A DNA stretch of 6,954 bases, taken from contig CAKPSA010000064.1 in NCBI GenBank assembly GCA_934183145.1, positions 1-6,954 of the forward strand, read 5' to 3'. This document shows, piece by piece, positions 5,588 through 6,954 of the stretch. Made by a program: the position numbers and the translations under genes. A model generated the notes under the pieces. The model was not told the origin of the DNA and ran no database searches. It saw only the letters and a list, made by a program, of their open reading frames with translations. This DNA is from an uncultured Veillonella sp. GTDB lineage: Bacteria > Bacillota > Negativicutes > Veillonellales > Veillonellaceae. Numbering within the stretch: the first letter of the stretch is position 1; every line of letters starts with the position of its first letter.

Positions 5588-6954
5588 TTAGCGTTTTACT
5601 GTCATTTTTACTTTGGAACCGAATAATTTAGACATTCCTTGTTGAGTTTCTTTGGATGCAGTTGTTACAACAGCATAAAGTTGGTTATTTTCTACATCAG
5701 GGAATGTAGCTAGGATTGTACCAGCTTTTTCGTTTTTGTTGTAGTAGTTGCGGAAGTTCGCATCAATTGCATCATATTCGGTTTGGCTGTATTGGGATGG
5801 TTCAACTACAACATAGTTATTGATAGTGGAATCGCCACGTGCTGCAAGATTTGCTTTTACTGTGGAGATGTCGCTATCTGTTTTCAAAGCTACGTGTAAT
5901 TGATTGTCACGCCAGTACATTACACCGTAATCTTGGAATGCATCTTCTGTTTTGTATGTTTTATTCAATTCATTGAATACTTTATCTTCTAAAGCGGATT
6001 GTTGTTTTTGATCAAGTGCTTTTAAAGTGCTGCGACGAACAGGGCGAACTGTGCGAGTAGGTTCAGTTTTTTGAGCTACTGCAGCGTTTTTATTACCTTT
6101 TACGTCTTTTTCAACTTTTTTGGCATCAGCTTTTACAGCTTTATCAGCTTTAGCTACATCTTTTTTAGCATCTTTGCTTACTTTAGATGCATCTTTTTCT
6201 ACTGCTGTATCAGCTTTTTTTATATCTTCTTTTACAGCTGTTTCAGCTTTAGCTTCAGTTGTAGTATGTTTTGGTGTTGCAAGGCCAGCACCATTAAGCA
6301 TGCGGTTCAAGATTGTTGCCGCTTGTGCTCTTGTTACAGGTTGTTTAGGGTTAAAGTTTTCTGTCGCCCCAGATGCTACGATGCCACGTTGTGCCATGTA
6401 TTGGATGTCTGCCAAGTAAGCAGAGGAAATACTAGCTTCATCTTTAAACGTTACTTTTTCTGTTTTTACAGGTGTGGAAAGGTTTAATTTTTTAGCTAGG
6501 CTAGCTGCGGATGCAACGAATTGTTCGCGGTCCATAGTTTTGCTAGGTGTGAAAGCTGTTTTAGAGGTGCCTTCCATTACGCCTGCAGCACTTACTAATT
6601 TGATAGCAGAGCTAGACCAACGATCTGCTTCTACGTCGGAGTAGGAAGTAGCGGATTCTTTTGTTACGATATCAGCTAATTCTTGTTCATTTAAATTGTG
6701 TTGTAATACTTTACCGTAAATAGCAGCAGCTTGTTCACGAGTGATTTGTGCACTAGGTTTGAATGTATTATCAGCATAACCAGAAAGGTAACCAGCTTGT
6801 GTCATTGCTTGAATAGCATCGCGAGCCCAGTTGTCTTTTGTGTCAGGATATACGCCAGCAGGTAAGTTTTCTTTAGCTTTTACAGCTTTTTTACCTTCTA
6901 CCTTTGCAGCATCTTCTTTTACATCATTTTTTACAGATGTATCAACGCGTTTAG
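5588..6954 (-). CDS. Triple-SLH-domain protein with Lys/Ala-rich linker (5' end cut by window edge)
   Basis: Probable peptidoglycan-bound envelope protein. The frame is open to the right edge, giving 454 visible residues. The first in-frame Met (6803-6805) falls inside SLH motif 1 (PDTKDNWARDAIQA precedes it), so it is not the start; signal peptide and true start lie outside. In order: a Lys/Val/Asp-rich stretch (6863-6952); SLH1 (6704-6847, core GYADNTFKP, TREQ); SLH2 (6488-6643, degenerate core with DREQ); SLH3 (6296-6448, TRAQ); a Lys/Ala/Asp linker (about 6029-6295) with a 22-residue repeat; and a C-terminal domain (5591-5962) with GVMYWRDNQLHVAL, YDAIDANFRNYY and TILATFPDVENNQLYAVVTT. 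The last domain aligns along its length with the end of the neighbouring SLH protein, so the two are paralogs. The end, KMTVKR, lacks the terminal aromatic of a porin. Exact role unknown. Confidence 0.9.
   Translation of the reverse strand, partial: KRVDTSVKNDVKEDAAKVEGKKAVKAKENLPAGVYPDTKDNWARDAIQAMTQAGYLSGYADNTFKPSAQITREQAAAIYGKVLQHNLNEQELADIVTKESATSYSDVEADRWSSSAIKLVSAAGVMEGTSKTAFTPSKTMDREQFVASAASLAKKLNLSTPVKTEKVTFKDEASISSAYLADIQYMAQRGIVASGATENFNPKQPVTRAQAATILNRMLNGAGLATPKHTTTEAKAETAVKEDIKKADTAVEKDASKVSKDAKKDVAKADKAVKADAKKVEKDVKGNKNAAVAQKTEPTRTVRPVRRSTLKALDQKQQSALEDKVFNELNKTYKTEDAFQDYGVMYWRDNQLHVALKTDSDISTVKANLAARGDSTINNYVVVEPSQYSQTEYDAIDANFRNYYNKNEKAGTILATFPDVENNQLYAVVTTASKETQQGMSKLFGSKVKMTVKR
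6086..6217 (-). repeat. Tandem 22-residue Lys/Ala repeat in the SLH protein linker
   Basis: Two adjacent 66-bp units encode KADTAVEKDASKVSKDAK plus four more residues (6152-6217) and KADKAVKADAKKVEKDVK plus four more (6086-6151), with 11 of the first 18 positions identical. Small Ala/Val residues at regular spacing among Lys and Asp suggest an extended amphipathic helix with 11-residue periodicity, like LEA-type or rod-like envelope proteins. A related Lys/Val/Asp stretch lies before the first SLH motif (6863-6952). Confidence 0.55.

Noticed and set aside
6071..6487. Plus-strand frames rich in Phe, Cys and Ser opposite the SLH linker.
   Set aside because: The composition is the expected antisense shadow of Lys/Ala-rich codons in the real minus-strand gene.
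5591..6805. Reading the right-hand SLH gene as starting at the Met at 6803-6805 (405 residues).
   Set aside because: The frame stays open to the window edge and the upstream residues complete the first SLH motif (PDTKDNWARDAIQA), so this Met is internal and the gene is truncated by the window.

Overview
The window looks like chromosomal DNA from a low-to-moderate GC, diderm member of the Negativicutes (Firmicutes), most plausibly Veillonella or a close relative. This rests on the gene content: an anaerobe-type class II fumarase, a bacterial OPT-family transporter, and two secreted proteins with triple SLH domains. SLH proteins in this class anchor to polyamine-modified peptidoglycan. The genus is an inference from family knowledge and was not tested by any search.

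Layout, left to right. (1) Positions 1-542, minus strand: the N-terminal 180 codons of a fumC-type fumarate hydratase, running off the left edge. (2) Positions 543-902: a 360-bp divergent intergenic region. It holds a fumC promoter overlapped by a CTGTA-N6-TACAG dyad, a 12-bp perfect hairpin (660-690), a large nested inverted repeat (703-821), and a good sigma70-type promoter (819-847) for the rightward genes. (3) Positions 903-3837, plus strand: a probable two-gene operon of a 693-aa OPT-family transporter and, 10 bp downstream, a 280-aa secreted protein with a DUF3298/RsiV-like C-terminal domain. It ends at a strong intrinsic terminator (3892-3922). (4) A second, symmetrical terminator (3983-4010) serves the converging gene. 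(5) Positions 4029-5411, minus strand: a 460-aa secreted protein with three SLH motifs. (6) Positions 5412-5587: leader and promoter of that gene plus the terminator of the next. (7) Positions 5588-6954, minus strand: a second triple-SLH protein, cut by the right edge, with a Lys/Ala-rich linker built on a 22-residue repeat. Both SLH proteins end in the same unrecognised domain of about 120 residues.

How the genes fit together: fumarase belongs to central anaerobic carbon flow (malate-fumarate-succinate). The OPT transporter and its secreted partner look like a nutrient or metal-ligand uptake unit plus an envelope protein of unknown role. The SLH paralogs are probably cell-envelope proteins bound to peptidoglycan. 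The least explained parts are the nested inverted-repeat block between fumC and the OPT operon, and the shared C-terminal domain of the SLH pair. No RNA genes, CRISPR arrays, transposase genes or phage genes were seen.
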